This document shows, piece by piece, positions 1 through 11,686 of a DNA stretch of 64,000 nt. The stretch is taken from positions 47,201,001-47,265,000 of the forward strand of contig CM044857.1 of NCBI GenBank assembly GCA_024500155.1. The letters run 5' to 3'. The position numbers and the translations under genes were made by a program. Below the pieces are notes generated by a model. It worked only from the letters and a program-made list of their open reading frames with translations, ran no database searches and was not told the DNA's origin. The stretch comes from Chenopodium formosanum (lineage: Eukaryota > Streptophyta > Magnoliopsida > Caryophyllales > Amaranthaceae). Within the stretch, counting starts at the first letter, position 1. The number at the start of each line of letters is the position of its first letter.

Positions 1-634
1 CCTTTGCCTTTGAGAAGGACACCTCCTTTTAAACATCTGTTGCCTCTTCACATTTTCAATCTATTTCCTCTACCCACCACCCCCTTCCACCTTTTTTTTT
101 TCCTCTTCTGTCGCTTTATTATATTGTAGATTTGGAAAACCTAATCATGATTATGTTCTTATTTTCAGGTTTACTCCTCTCAAACTCATATTACTTGCAA
201 TATTTAACCAAAGACACTTGTTAATACTTAAAAAGTTTAGTATTTGAAAAGTATGTAAATTAAGGAGTAGTAACAATAGTTGATTGAACTGAGATTTGTA
301 AATAGTGCAACGAGTCAATATGTTACAAGTGAAGTGAATATATAAGAACTACACGTGTTATTTGATGATTAGAGTTTAATTTTGACAGCAAACAAGTTCA
401 TTTGCTCTATTAGCGGGGTTGACTTCAACAGAATTAGGAACAATTAGCTGATGGAGTTCCATTAATTGCAAAAAAAATTATTGGAAATAAGAGTCGGTTT
501 AGATTAGATGTTTGTGAAAATATAACCAAATAACAACTATATCCTCAAGTTACTCAAAGCTACATTTCACCAACTTAATTGATCACCATATTCTAACCTT
601 AATTTCAAATTTCATAAACATAGCTAAAATTTAT
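1..634. other. Intergenic, no gene seen
   Basis: AT-rich DNA without a convincing coding frame. It holds a CT-rich stretch near 75-115 and a CACGTG G-box at 352-357. The G-box lies about 1.5 kb before the PP2C start, probably too far to count as proximal promoter. Confidence 0.5.
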
Positions 635-730
635 TACTCTGCCTCCGTTTCATATTATTTGCAACGATTTGTCATAAACTAGAGAGGAAAAATATCTAAT
701 TAATGCAAATAATACGAAACGGAGGTAGTA
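635..730. mobile_element. Small MITE (about 96 bp), Stowaway-like
   Basis: Inverted ends TACTCTGCCTCCGTTTC (left) and the complement of GAAACGGAGGTAGTA (right) pair over nearly 30 bp, and the paired arms run into ATTATTTGCA. The ends carry the TA dinucleotide typical of Tc1/mariner-type MITEs. A second member of the same family, with the same ATTATTTGCAACGATT inner arm, lies at 62762-63160. It has no coding capacity. Confidence 0.8.
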
Positions 731-1446
731 AATATTTTTACAAAATACTATTATGCCGACAACCAATATAAATTGGCCGTCAAATAAGTTAATGCAATCA
801 ACTCTTACCAACTATATTTGCCTTAATTCCAAACAAGGCGGAACATGACTAACCTCAACATTTTCAATAGTTGAAGAAACCAAGTTATTCCTACGTACAT
901 TATGAAAACAATGATGAATCGTCCAGATAGTAAATAATTATAAAATCTATTACGTAATTACCTTCCTAAAACAATAGAGACAAAGAGACCAGCTCGTTCT
1001 TTACCCAACTCATATACACATTAGAAATAATTACATCAAATATTAACAAAAAAAAGTTAATTACTTGAGTTGAGTTAATGACGTAAATATCGTCGCCTTT
1101 AACTAAGGAGTAAAAAGATATTTGATCGGATGGAATATTTTTAATAAAAAAAACCTCTAACTAATTAAATGCCTTATTAGAGGATCAAAGCTTTCGCAAT
1201 CAAAAATCCAAATTTGGACCCAACAAATTCAACCCTTGCCAGCTTACCAGTAAATAAATTCCACGTGTGTGAAGTATGAACCATATTTGGATTTTAAAAA
1301 TAAAATAAAATAGCAAGGTAACAAGGATTTTAAACAATGAAACGGTAAAAAAAAAAAGCATATGAAACCCAAAAAAAAAAAAAAAGAAGGGTGAGTGTGT
1401 TGGGCGCGAGGTTGGGTACAGGTGGTGCAACAAAAGGACCACATGC
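731..1446. other. Upstream region of PP2C, no gene seen
   Basis: AT-rich upstream DNA with poly(A) runs at 1347-1356 and 1371-1385. A CACGTG G-box sits at 1262-1267. No coding frame is convincing; the short ORFs on the minus strand are T-rich low-complexity translations. Confidence 0.5.
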
Positions 1447-1539
1447 GTGTCAGAAAAGGGAGGCCGGTTGAACAGTTCGTGTTATTCTCTAATTGGTCCA
1501 CGTATCCTTCCTAATTCCCCACCTCCCACCCGTCAAAAC

Positions 1540-1655
1540 CTATCTCCACGTGTTCTTTCTCTTCTCAAACTCCATTCATCTCTCCTCTCTAATCCAACGG
1601 CTCTCCTTCCACCTTTCTTTACTCTACGTCACTCCAACTGGACGTGTCGGCCCAC
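1540..1655 (+). promoter_or_regulatory. ABRE/G-box cluster upstream of PP2C
   Basis: CACGTG at 1547-1552 and ACGTGTC at 1642-1648 match the ABA-responsive element core (ACGTGKC) and lie 220-330 bp before the PP2C start codon. Clade A PP2C genes are known to be induced by ABA through ABF/AREB factors as negative feedback. Seen: the motifs and their position. Inferred: their activity. A CT-rich stretch at about 1735-1790 probably belongs to the 5' leader. Confidence 0.55.
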
Positions 1656-1872
1656 CCTCCCCTGCCCGCTTCTCTCACGGGCAGCTGCCCGTCTTTTCCC
1701 CTCTTTTTTTAAAGACCCCTCTTCCCCTCACCCATTTCTCTCTCTCCATTATTTCCTCACTTCAAACTTTCTCTCTCTCTCTCTCAATTTTATTCTTAAA
1801 TAAGCCGGTCTAAACCCGGTTTTATTCTTTCTACAATTCATCATTGCTACTGCTATTACTTTTTCGGATCAA

Positions 1873-3280
1873 ATGGCGGGAATGTGTTGTGGTATTAACG
1901 TTGGTGAGAATGAACCCACTAGTCCGGTTGAACCGGCCTCACGAACCGCTCGTCGCAGGAGAATGGAACTCCGTCAGATCAAGTTTATCACCGATATTGC
2001 TGATACTACTCGCTTCAAACGCCGCAAAATCGAAGATCAAGATCAACAATCACAACAACAGCCGACGTTGATTCTACCGGCGGCGAGTGAGTGTGAGAAA
2101 TTTTTGACTTTGAAATTTCCCGGCGAAAAACCTAAGGAGTCCACGCTTGATGATGACTTTCCTAAGTTCGGTTACACTTCTGTTTGTGGTCGGAGAAGAG
2201 ATATGGAAGATGCGGTTACGATTCGTCCTTCTTTCTGCAAAAAAGATGACTCCAAAAATCAACCCGGATTTCATTTCTACGGTGTCTACGACGGCCATGG
2301 CTGCTCTCATGTAATTACTCGACAACTTTGAGAATCAATCTCATTTTTTCTCATCCAATTCGATATATTTCAGCGCGTGAGTTGATTTTTTTTTGGTGCT
2401 GATTGATTTTTGTTTGTTATTATAGGTTGCGAAAAGATGTAAAGAGCGGATGCATGCGATTGTAAAGGAAGAGATCGAGAAAAACGACGATGATGACTGG
2501 ACTCAGGCGTTGTCTCAGAGCTTTACTAGAATGGATAAGGAAGTAGGAGATAGAGCGAAGAACAACGCCGGTGCTTCAACATCGACGAGCTGTCGATGTG
2601 AGCTGCAAACACCGCAGTGCGACGCCGTCGGATCTACCGCCGTTGTCTCCGTAGTAACGCCGGAAAAAATTGTAGTTTCAAACTGCGGTGATTCACGCGC
2701 CGTGCTTTGCCGTAAAGGCGTCGCCATCCCTCTATCCAACGATCATAAGGTAATTTCACCGGTCTATGATGACGTCATAATACAAATTTATTTTTATTAC
2801 TAAAAGGCGGAGAATTAATATTTATTTGAATTTGTTTTGCAGCCGGATAGACCCGATGAGTTGACCCGGATTGAAGAAGCGGGTGGTCGAGTAATATATT
2901 GGGATGGTGCAAGAGTGCTGGGAATGTTAGCAATGTCCAGAGCAATTGGAGATAATTATCTAAAACCGTATGTAATACCCGACCCGGAAGTAACGGTTAC
3001 GGATCGGACCTCAGATGACGAGTGTTTGATTTTAGCTAGTGATGGACTATGGGATGTTGTATCGAACGAAACGGCTGCGGCCGTGGCGAGGATGTGCTTG
3101 ATTAATGCCGAAAAGCCGGCATCGCCGCCTCGTTCGCCTGGGAACGAAGCGGTGGTTGCGGCTACAAAGGATAGTTCCGATAAGGCGTGTTCGGATGCTT
3201 CGATTTTGCTGACGAAGTTGGCTTTGGCGAGGCAAAGCGCTGATAATGTCAGTGTTGTTGTAGTTGATCTTAGGAAATAA
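1873..3280 (+). CDS. Clade A protein phosphatase 2C (PP2CA/AHG3-like)
   Basis: Ser/Thr phosphatase that keeps SnRK2 kinases off in the absence of abscisic acid and is inhibited by PYR/PYL receptors when ABA is present. Exons are 1873-2310, 2426-2749 and 2843-3280; all junctions are GT/AG in phase 0. The product is 399 aa, the usual size for this subgroup. The N-terminus MAGMCCG resembles Arabidopsis AHG3. Catalytic motifs are RDMED (109-113), DGHG (140-143), GSTA, CGDSRAVL, a GD pair at 290-291, DGLWD (321-325) and DNVS with D388. W274 in VIYWDG corresponds to the tryptophan 'lock' that contacts the ABA-bound receptor, which marks clade A. A basic stretch near 24-52 could be a nuclear localisation signal. 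No defect is seen. A possible AATAAA lies at 3291. The choice of AHG3 over other clade A members rests on the N-terminus and length. Confidence 0.93.
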
Positions 3281-4653
3281 ATGAAATTACAATAAAAAAG
3301 AATGATTGAAATTTTGAGGTAGTTTTGTTGTTAGTAGGTTGGGAATTTTTAGATTTTTATTTTTTAAATTTTATTAGCGTTTCTTTGTAGGAAGGTTTCC
3401 TAATATTGATGGTTAAAAAAAAATGGCCAAATGTATGGAAGGAAGGGCTACTTTGGGTATAGGAGGAATCATCCACGATGATGTTAGATTCATCAAATTG
3501 TAAAAAAAGAAAATCGTGGTAATTAATTTGTACCATGTTCTATTTTAAACTAATTAATTGTATCTATTAGTAGATATTTTAATTCCCAATTAACTAATTA
3601 TTATTGTTATTGTTATTATTACTATTTTAATTATGAAATTAGTGAAAGGGGATGCTCAAAGATAAGAAGAATAATAGAGGAGATATTTAGAGAGGCCCAC
3701 TAACATGGTGATAATTTATGGTGAATTTGATATGAAAAAATTGTAATCATAAGCGTGATTTGAAAGTAAGACTTGGTCTTAATTTCGTGAAGGGTACATA
3801 TCCTATTAATCTGTGGTGTGTTGGGGGATTTAATCAGAGTTCCTCAAGACATATCAACTAGTTTGCTTGTCTTAATCGCAACATCATCATCATCGGTACT
3901 CGATCTATCATCACAATGTCTTATGGTTACGGGTTGTTTTGGTTCTACCTTAAGATTAGGCCGGTTCTTATTGAGTTGATCATCTTCGGCCTTGCTTCGA
4001 AACCCGAGTGACTTGGTTTGTGGGCGATTGTAGGCCTAGCTAGCTTTAAGTTTATAAGTATATCAACGTTTGTCTTGTTAATTATTGTGTATTATAATGA
4101 AACAATGATTTCCATTTAATCCTTGGTTTATGCTTAAATTGCATCTTATCCTTGGATCCCTTGTACTAAGGATTAATTGATGAAACGTACAATAATTTTC
4201 TTTGAGTTTCCTTTATTTGACAGCTTTGAGCTGAGGTTGATGTAACAGAAACAAATAGTGCTACTATGTTAGGTCTACATGTAGTAAGATTGTGCTAGAT
4301 TTATTATATGCAGCTGGCTGATAGCACCAAAGATATGATATATATACAGTACGGAGAATTCAAAAGATCCCTAATGATATTTGGACTTTAATACGGAGTA
4401 ACATTAATGAGGGGTACCCGACTACCGGGTACAAGAGTTATAAGAAGTAAGTGTATTGAAGATTGTTTTCACAAGAATTTGACAACTGTACAAGTCGATA
4501 TTGACCTTCATGGATGTGTTATGTATCTAATAGATCATACAAAACAAATTTAATATCCAATGAAAAATCAAACTAGTTTTCTTATGTATCTACTCCACCA
4601 CAAAAATAATTGGTGATTGCATCTTTCTTATAAAAATGTAAGATATATAAAAC

Positions 4654-4704
<51 letters not shown>

Positions 4705-6082
4705 AAGAAAGAGGGAATTGTATCCACCAATTTAAATGTTTGTTTATTAAACTTGAAGAATAATGTATACTTGAAGTACAGTATTAAACTTTGACCATAA
4801 TGACATAAGATAATAGTAAAAAAAAAACTAAATCTTAGTTTGTTCAACTTGTAATTAGTCAAGAGAGTATTATATAACAGTAAAAACTACAACTTTTGTT
4901 GAATGAAAAACAGAATCATTCAAGAGAAGAACAATACTGTTTTGTTTTTTTTGAGTGGATGGAAGAAAATGGAAGTAGGGCTATCAACTTATCTTTTTTC
5001 CAGGAGAAAAAAGTTGGGAGATAATTAATGAGAAGATATGGGAAGATTTTGATTCCAAGTTGAAAGGCCTTTCATAGGTTTGAAGAGCTACAACTTGTCC
5101 TAATATTATCCTATATATTCCCATATTATTAATTAGAAGATAATACACGTATGCATCACAATGGAAAACAATGAGGGTAAAATTGGTAAATAAAACAAAA
5201 GATGTTACGTACTGATTGGTCAGTTGGGTTTATGATTAAAGAAATTGAGAGGGCAATAAGGTCCATTATACTTCCATGGAATGGTAAACTAGCTACTTGT
5301 ATAATGTCATCCGTTGTAAATTTGTAATGGTAGGCTAGATGGGATGACTGATTCTTGGCTTTAATTATGAAATGTTGAACATTTTGGTTTTTGGGTTTTA
5401 TCTCAATTATTTTATACTTGAATAAACCATTATTTTTTCTTTTCTTCACTCTAAAGATTATGATAGTTGTATACGTAGTACTCAGTATAATTTTAATATG
5501 TTCGAGATCAACATTCAAGTTTGTCTTCTCTCACAATTTCATATATTGCATATTTAGTTTCGTGCCACTTTATTATTTAACAAATAATATCTTAAATTTT
5601 CTCTTTTAATGTAAACTAGATATAGGATAATTTTTTGACAGAATTTTCTCTTTTAAAGAGAAAATTTGATTTGTATCCTTTTAAATAAATTAAAACAACT
5701 CTATCAATACAAAATACGTAACTTTTATTTTTAAAAGAATAACTTTTGATTATTTTAAGATATATTTTACTTGTACAATAGTAACAATACTCCTTGCAAA
5801 TTTTGTTACTCCTATGACTTACGAATATTAGGAAAGTAGAAGCACTATACAAGAAACTCACAACCGCCTATAATATTTATTTCTCGTTCTCTATTTTTTG
5901 TACTCCCTGATTATTGTATTATTAAAAAAAAAAAAAAAAAAATCTCCCTGCAAAGTGCAAACCTATACAAATTTGTATTCAACCAATTCGAAGCTTATAA
6001 ATTAACCAATACCCTGATTCTGTTCTGATAAACACCAATTCCCTAATTGAATTTTACAATTTTACTTTGAATAAAAAGAGAG
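3281..6082. other. Gene-free intergenic region
   Basis: No supported gene. It holds the PP2C 3' flank, a 40-bp poly(A) tract at about 4661-4702 followed by GAAAGAAAGAG, another poly(A) run at about 5925-5941, and long AT-rich stretches. The ORFs at 5156-5861 are AT-rich translations without family signatures. A TACTCCCTG at about 5902 is a MITE-end-like scrap without a partner. Confidence 0.5.
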
Positions 6083-6961
6083 ATGAATTTCGCAGATGAC
6101 AAGTATTTACCAATGGAGTTATGGACGGAAATTATGACGAGGCTGCCGGTGAAAAGCCTTTTACGATTCAGGTGTGTGTGCAAAATATGGTGTTCTTTAA
6201 TTGATTCCCCAAATTTCACGTCTAAACATGTTGAATGTTACAACAACAATCACGACAAAACTCTTGTATTAACCATAGAAGATGTCGACCCTGCTAATGT
6301 TAATGATAGAGGATGCAAGTTCGGTCTACTTTATAATTACAGTTTTGAGATATATATATGTTGATAATCTGTATACAAGTCTCACTTGTTACGAATATGT
6401 TGGAGGTTGTAAAGGGTTGATGTTATGGTGTCAGAGAGTATTTGATGATGACAATACAAGGCTCAGATTGTGGAACCCTTGTACTAGAAAATCATTAATA
6501 CTTCCCCCGAATCCTTGGAATAGTACGAAAGCCCCTCTTTATGAACGGAAATATGGTAACCATCTTGTTGGATTTGCCGCTTCTAGTAATGATTAGAAGG
6601 TGGTTGAATTCAACACTAGCGATGTCGATTATAAGGGGTCCAACTCCAACTCCAACTCCAACACGTAGTCTGTTGTTGTTTATTCCGTCAATGATCACAG
6701 TTGGAGGCTTAAGAACATTAATACCACGAATTTCCCAGTTGAATTATATTTTTTGTTACGTCGAAGAGCCTATGTTTTCCTTCAAGGGGCCACATATTGG
6801 ATTGGAGGTAAATTGAGTACACCTTCGACTGAGACTCATGTTGTTTACTTTAATTTTGATGTTGAGGAATTTGGCTTCGTCGAATTGCCTGATGCTGGGA
6901 AAGAAATGATTGCCAGGTTAATCTTTATCCTAGGAGATTCAATAGCTGTGTTGAGCATATC
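6083..6961 (+). pseudogene. F-box protein pseudogene, disrupted
   Basis: The first 60 codons encode an F-box (LPMELWTEIMTRLPVKSLLRF, then CVCKIWCSLIDSP), the SKP1-binding module of SCF ubiquitin ligases. The downstream C-terminal repeat resembles F-box associated domains (GCKGLMLW, LRLWNPCTRKSLILP, then VYSVNDHSWRLKN). The gene is broken by a frameshift near 6340-6360 and by TAG stops at 6594-6596 and 6666-6668; in related proteins both places tend to be Tyr (DYKVV, TYSVV). It is then cut at 6961 by the Gypsy element. After the duplicated ATATC the frame resumes at 21832 for only five codons, to a TGA at 21845-21847. The rest of the C-terminus is not recognisable. A minimal functional F-box fragment cannot be excluded. 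Confidence 0.85.
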
Positions 6962-7403
6962 TGTTTCAGTCTGATCCTGACTTCCCCAAGAATTCGGACC
7001 TGAGATCCTGATACTCCTATCGGCAAGCTGAGAACCTACACAATGAGAAGAAGTTAGCTAACCCCGGGGTGATCCGGGGATAGCCACTCCGATGATAAAG
7101 TCAGAAAGTGTATAAGAGAAGAAGGTAAGTAAGAGAGAGAAAGTAAAGAGAGAGAAAGAGAGTGTCATTCATATCCCCATTAATGAGGTCTTACCTACTA
7201 TTTATAATGATCTACCTTGACAGGTGGCTTTCATCCATGCAGAGCCTTCTACGCCAAGTGTTGAGCTTCTGTTGCCACGTGCCGAATTCCGACAGGCCGA
7301 CATGTCTTCTTTTTGGGACATATCGGCATCCTCTCATAACTGTTTAGAGCCTGGCCACGCGCTTTCACAAGATATCGGTCATGCTCAGATATCATCCCAT
7401 ACA
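6962..7403 (-). repeat. 3' LTR of the Gypsy element
   Basis: 442 bp with ends TGTTTCAG and CCCATACA on the plus strand (reading TG...CA on the minus strand). The minus strand carries a TATA box, TATAAATAG, at 7198-7206. It has a 10-bp GA-rich duplication (around 7145-7160) that the other LTR lacks. Confidence 0.9.
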
Positions 7404-7777
7404 GTTAGTCCCCCAAGTGAGGACGCATGATCATACATCATCGTTCTCAATTAACATAGGCAACAAACTGAACTAAACAAACTTTGGGTTCCACTTCTCA
7501 TTCCTCAAATTTTACCTTACGTTGGAAATTTCATGCGACAACATTTTTTGTACTCTGTCAAGCACGGTGTGTTATCAAAATTTTATTACTAACCTTGCCG
7601 TTGCCGCAGCCTATTATACTTGCCTGGCCTATACTCAGATACATTTTCAGATAAAGCTTGAGAATATTCCAGAGACTCACATCTGTTGCTCAAACAATTT
7701 GCTTCCATATTCTTTTAAGCTCTATATTCTTTTGCTGAGAAGATATATTCTTATTTATTGTTTGTATTTCTATTTTG
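7404..7777. other. 3' untranslated part of the Gypsy, site of a deletion
   Basis: 374 bp between the polypurine tract and the end of the pol frame. In a complete Gypsy this interval would hold the end of RNase H and integrase (over 1 kb). None is visible, so a large internal deletion joined the RNase H region to the 3' leader. Confidence 0.6.
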
Positions 7778-10700
7778 TTAACGTAAGAAGACAATCTTTG
7801 TACTGTAATCCTGTACTGTATCCATTTTGCGCAATGATTTCTCTAAGGGATGATTGGTGAGCACCTCTATCGGGTGTGCATCAAAGTATGGCCTCAACTT
7901 CTTGGCTGCCACTATTACTGCTAACGCCATTTTCTCTATTACTGGATATCTGCGTTCTGCCGCATTCAGAACATGACTGACAAAGTAAATCGGCTGTTGT
8001 TGTCTCTTCCTTTCCACTAACAAAACGGCTGCTACCGTTTTTGGTGATGCCGAGATGTATAGCTGCAACACTTCTCCCTTCTCGGGCCTGGAAATTGTGG
8101 GAAGAGATCTAAGATGACTCCTTACTACTTCTAAGGCATCACTTTGTTCTTTTCCCCACTCAAATGCCTTATTTTTTCTTAGTACCATAAAAAACGGAAG
8201 TGCCTTATCAGCCGATTTGCTGATAAACCTAGTTAACCCTGCCATCCTGTCAGTTAATCTCTGTATATCACGAATGATTTGCTGAAGAACCGCATTCACC
8301 TTATCTGGATTGGCATCTATTCCCCGTTCACTGACCATGAAGCCTAGAAACTTCCCTGATCTCACCCCAAAAACGCACTTCTCCGGATTCAACTTCATTT
8401 GATATTTCCTCAAAGTTCCAAATGTCTCTCTCAGATCTGCTATGTGGTCTCCTTTTTCCTTGCTCTTTACTATCGTATCATCCACATACACCTCTACATT
8501 ACGCCCCTTCTGCTTCTCAAAAATCTTGTCTACCAACTTCTGGTAGGTCGCCCCTGCATTTTTCAACCCAAACGGCATTGCTTTATAACAGTATACGCCT
8601 ACATCTGTTATAAAAGCCGTTTTATTTCTATCAGCCTTATGCATGCTGACCTGATGATACCCTGAAAATGCATCTAGAAAGCTAAGCATAGCATGACCAA
8701 AGGTTGAGTCTACCAGCCTATCTATCCGGGGTAACGGGTAGCAATCCTTAGGGCAAGCTTTATTCAAATTTGTAAAATCCACGCACATTCGCCATTTCCC
8801 TGTCGGCTTTCTCACCATTACTACATTCGCCAACCATTCTGGATATGTGCAAGGCTCAATGAACCCTGCCGCTAAGAGTTTATTTACTTCAGCTTGTATT
8901 GCTTCTATTTTCTCAGTTGAGAAATTGCGCTTCTTTTGCCTTATCGGCCTGAACTTTCTGCCAACATTCAACTTATGCTCCATTACTTCTGGATATATTC
9001 CCGGCATCTCACTGGCCGAGAACGCAAAGACGTCGGCATTTTCACGCAGCAAGCTTATCAGGTTACACCTAGTGTCCACATCCATATCAGCCCCAACCTT
9101 CACTGTCCTACTCGGGTCACCTGGTTGCAGTTCAACTTGGACGGTTTCTCCCCCCGGTAACGGCCTTGGTGTTTCCTCAGGTCTTGCATCAAAGTTTTTC
9201 ATGGTTAAATCCTGAACTGTCGGCTCACCTTCCATTATTGGGTTACATGGTACCGTAACACTACCAACTGGGTTCTTCAAAGCTGTAACATAACAGGCTT
9301 TTGACATAACCTGACCCCCATACACCTTCTCCACAACACCTAAATTCGACACATAGGCTATTGCTAGATGGTAAGTTGACACAACGGCCTGCATGTCATG
9401 AATTATCGGTCTGCCGATAATTGCGTTGTAAGCCGACTTGACATCCACCACCAGAAACTCTGCCATCACATCTCTTGCCTGTGGTCCATCACCCATCCTT
9501 ACGGGCAACACAATGCTCCCTTCTGGCCTTACAGTCGACCCATTAAACCCGATCACTGGATACGATACCGGCTTCAAGTATTGCCTTCCTATATTCATCT
9601 CATTAAAAGCTTGCACAAACAACACATTTGCTGAACTACCCCCATCTACCAGTACTCTTTTGATGTCAGCCCCATTTATCTTGGTTATCAGGACTAACGG
9701 ATCGTCATGCGGGAATACTACACCTCGTGCATCTTCCTCTGTAAACACAACTTGTGGTATTGACGCCGGCCGAGGACGGTTGTCTACATCCAAAGCACAA
9801 ACCAGATGACGGTGCTCCGCCAAATGCTTCTTTGCCCCACTAATCGTCCCTCCATGAATCGGTCCCCCCGTTATCACATCTACCCTTCCTGTAGATAACG
9901 GTGGTATTCCTGCATCCCCTTGTCGGACTATTCTTCCTTGTGTTCTTTCGGGCCTTGCTTCTATCTGTTGCCTCTCAACTGCTTGTGCCGGTTGCTGATT
10001 CCTGCTTGCATTCAACCGGTATTGTGTTAAGTGCCCTTTTCTGATCAACTCCTCAATGTTGTCCTTCAATTGTGTACACTCCTCCGTATAATGTCCCACA
10101 TCCCTATGGAACATACAATACTTCTTCACATCCCTTGGCCTTGCCTTCATGGGAATCGGCCTCGACCAATCTTCTCTGTTCTGGTTTACTGAGTAGATTG
10201 CCGCCCTTGGTGTATTCAAGGGAGTGTAGGTGCTATATCTCATTGGCAGCCTTGTCGGTCTGGAATCTTGCCGACTTCCTCCTCCCCTTCCTGGGGCAGG
10301 AGCTCTCGGCCTGCTTCCTCCAGACGAGGTCCCTTCATACTGACTTTGCCCCTTTCCGGCAGTGACATGTCTGCTACTTGTCTTCATTAATTCCTCACTA
10401 TTTATATAATCATGAGCTTTGCTGAATGCCGCTGCCAATGTCGGCAGGTTCTTCCTTGTAAGATATCTCTTAAAATCCGAATCAATCAATCCATTCATTA
10501 AAGCCATCACAGCTATTTCCTGTTGCAATTTCGGAATGGTGTTTGCCTCATTGTTAAATCGCCTGATATAATCCCTCAAAGATTCATCCGATTTCTGCTC
10601 CACAGCCATCAATTCTCCAGAGGTTCTCTGCCTCACACTGTTACTGATATACTGACCTACAAACATCTCAGTCAATCTTTCAAAGCTATCTACTGACCCG

Positions 10701-10795
10701 ACTTCAAGGTTGTTAAACCAATCGGCTGCAGCCCCAATCAGAGTTGTCGGAAAGACTTTACACCAGACTACATCCGAGTTAGTGTATAGCATCAT
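7778..10795 (-). CDS. Gypsy gag (C-terminal part)-protease-RT-RNase H polyprotein, truncated
   Basis: The 1005-codon open frame starts artificially at an in-frame Met, because a Copia-type insertion splits gag just upstream. In order: retrotransposon gag core (CKVFPTTLIGAAADWFNNL); a Cys/His knuckle-like segment (CMFHRDVGHYTEEC) near residues 228-241; aspartic protease with VDGGSSANVLF; reverse transcriptase with VDFTNLNKACPKD, AMPFGLKNAGATYQ and the catalytic YVDD; then a partial RNase H (SHVLNAAERRYPVIEK) that stops after about 110 residues. The KDCYPLPRIDRLVD segment is typical of the Tat branch of Ty3/Gypsy. There is no integrase. No internal stop is seen, so the frame is well preserved in spite of the end deletion. 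Confidence 0.9.
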   Translation of the reverse strand: MMLYTNSDVVWCKVFPTTLIGAAADWFNNLEVGSVDSFERLTEMFVGQYISNSVRQRTSGELMAVEQKSDESLRDYIRRFNNEANTIPKLQQEIAVMALMNGLIDSDFKRYLTRKNLPTLAAAFSKAHDYINSEELMKTSSRHVTAGKGQSQYEGTSSGGSRPRAPAPGRGGGSRQDSRPTRLPMRYSTYTPLNTPRAAIYSVNQNREDWSRPIPMKARPRDVKKYCMFHRDVGHYTEECTQLKDNIEELIRKGHLTQYRLNASRNQQPAQAVERQQIEARPERTQGRIVRQGDAGIPPLSTGRVDVITGGPIHGGTISGAKKHLAEHRHLVCALDVDNRPRPASIPQVVFTEEDARGVVFPHDDPLVLITKINGADIKRVLVDGGSSANVLFVQAFNEMNIGRQYLKPVSYPVIGFNGSTVRPEGSIVLPVRMGDGPQARDVMAEFLVVDVKSAYNAIIGRPIIHDMQAVVSTYHLAIAYVSNLGVVEKVYGGQVMSKACYVTALKNPVGSVTVPCNPIMEGEPTVQDLTMKNFDARPEETPRPLPGGETVQVELQPGDPSRTVKVGADMDVDTRCNLISLLRENADVFAFSASEMPGIYPEVMEHKLNVGRKFRPIRQKKRNFSTEKIEAIQAEVNKLLAAGFIEPCTYPEWLANVVMVRKPTGKWRMCVDFTNLNKACPKDCYPLPRIDRLVDSTFGHAMLSFLDAFSGYHQVSMHKADRNKTAFITDVGVYCYKAMPFGLKNAGATYQKLVDKIFEKQKGRNVEVYVDDTIVKSKEKGDHIADLRETFGTLRKYQMKLNPEKCVFGVRSGKFLGFMVSERGIDANPDKVNAVLQQIIRDIQRLTDRMAGLTRFISKSADKALPFFMVLRKNKAFEWGKEQSDALEVVRSHLRSLPTISRPEKGEVLQLYISASPKTVAAVLLVERKRQQQPIYFVSHVLNAAERRYPVIEKMALAVIVAAKKLRPYFDAHPIEVLTNHPLEKSLRKMDTVQDYSTKIVFLR

Positions 10796-10900
10796 GTGTC
10801 TTAAAATAAAAATAACAACTTTAATTTTGTTAATTATCTTTTCAAAATTTAAACTTATCTTTTAAAATTTTGAAATCTGATTTTATCTAAAATAAAATAA

Positions 10901-11166
10901 TTTTTTTTTTTTTTTTTTTTATGAAGAACCACGTCAGCCACCGTGGTGTGGCCAGCCGGAGCCGGCCACGGTGGCTGCTGCCCCTACAGTAACGCAGGAA
11001 CAGCAGCAGCAGCAGCACACGCAAGGCTGCGGCACTGCTGCGCTGCTCCTTGCTGCCTGACCCAGCCCCGCCCCCTCCCTCCTGGACCACCAGCAGCGGC
11101 ACCACCGTGGCAGCGCCACCCAGCCGCGGTGCTGCTGCTGTTTCCCTTTTTTTTTTTTTTTTTTTT
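10901..11166 (-). repeat. GC-rich hairpin island between homopolymer tracts (copy A)
   Basis: A GC-rich block of about 220 bp between a poly(T) run at 10901-10920 and another at about 11149-11166, in otherwise AT-rich leader DNA. It contains an inverted repeat with arms AGCCACCGTGG (10936-10946) and CCACGGTGGCT (10966-10976) and a second inner pairing GGCC/GGCC. The same block, bounded by A tracts and with the same hairpin, occurs in the related copy at 14521-14795. Many open frames cross it in every direction because GC-rich DNA lacks stops; I do not treat them as genes. Confidence 0.7.
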
Positions 11167-11686
11167 AAAAAAAATATTTTAATTAATCAAAACAACTCTT
11201 GTAAAATTTAATTAAAACTTAATGTGGTCCATTTAATTCCAAAATTAAATCATATTCAATTTTGAAATTAGGGTTCTTGATGAAATTAATCCCCAATTTA
11301 ATTTAACACTTAAATTAAATAATTTGACCATGAAAAATTCATAATTTTAACATGTAATCAAATAGATTAAATTCCTTAAACATATTACCATCGAATTAAA
11401 TCAAAATTTAAACACAAATTTCACAAATTAGGGTTTAAATTTCGAAAATTTCGAAATTAGGGTTTTAGGGGTTCGAATTTCGATTTTTATTAGGGCAAAT
11501 TCGGATCAAATTTATGGTTAATATGGAGCAAATTAAACACCTTTAATGATTCTATATTGTTAAATCACATTTAATATAACAATTGACTCATAATTAAATA
11601 TTCTCCCTCCTAATTGAATTAAAATTGTGGATTATCAAAGAATTATTACTCAATATATGTAGATGCAAGAGGCTAACTGATACCAC

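Noticed and set aside
1200..1813. ORFs upstream of the PP2C start
   Set aside because: Pro/Ser/Phe-rich translations of CT-rich promoter and leader DNA, with no family features.
9398..9809. Plus-strand ORFs opposite the Gypsy polyprotein (8399-10365)
   Set aside because: Antisense shadows of the gag-pol frame.
10887..11182. Several overlapping open frames through the GC-rich island (both strands)
   Set aside because: They arise from a GC-rich block free of stops; frames on both strands are equally open and end in homopolymer-coded Lys/Phe runs.
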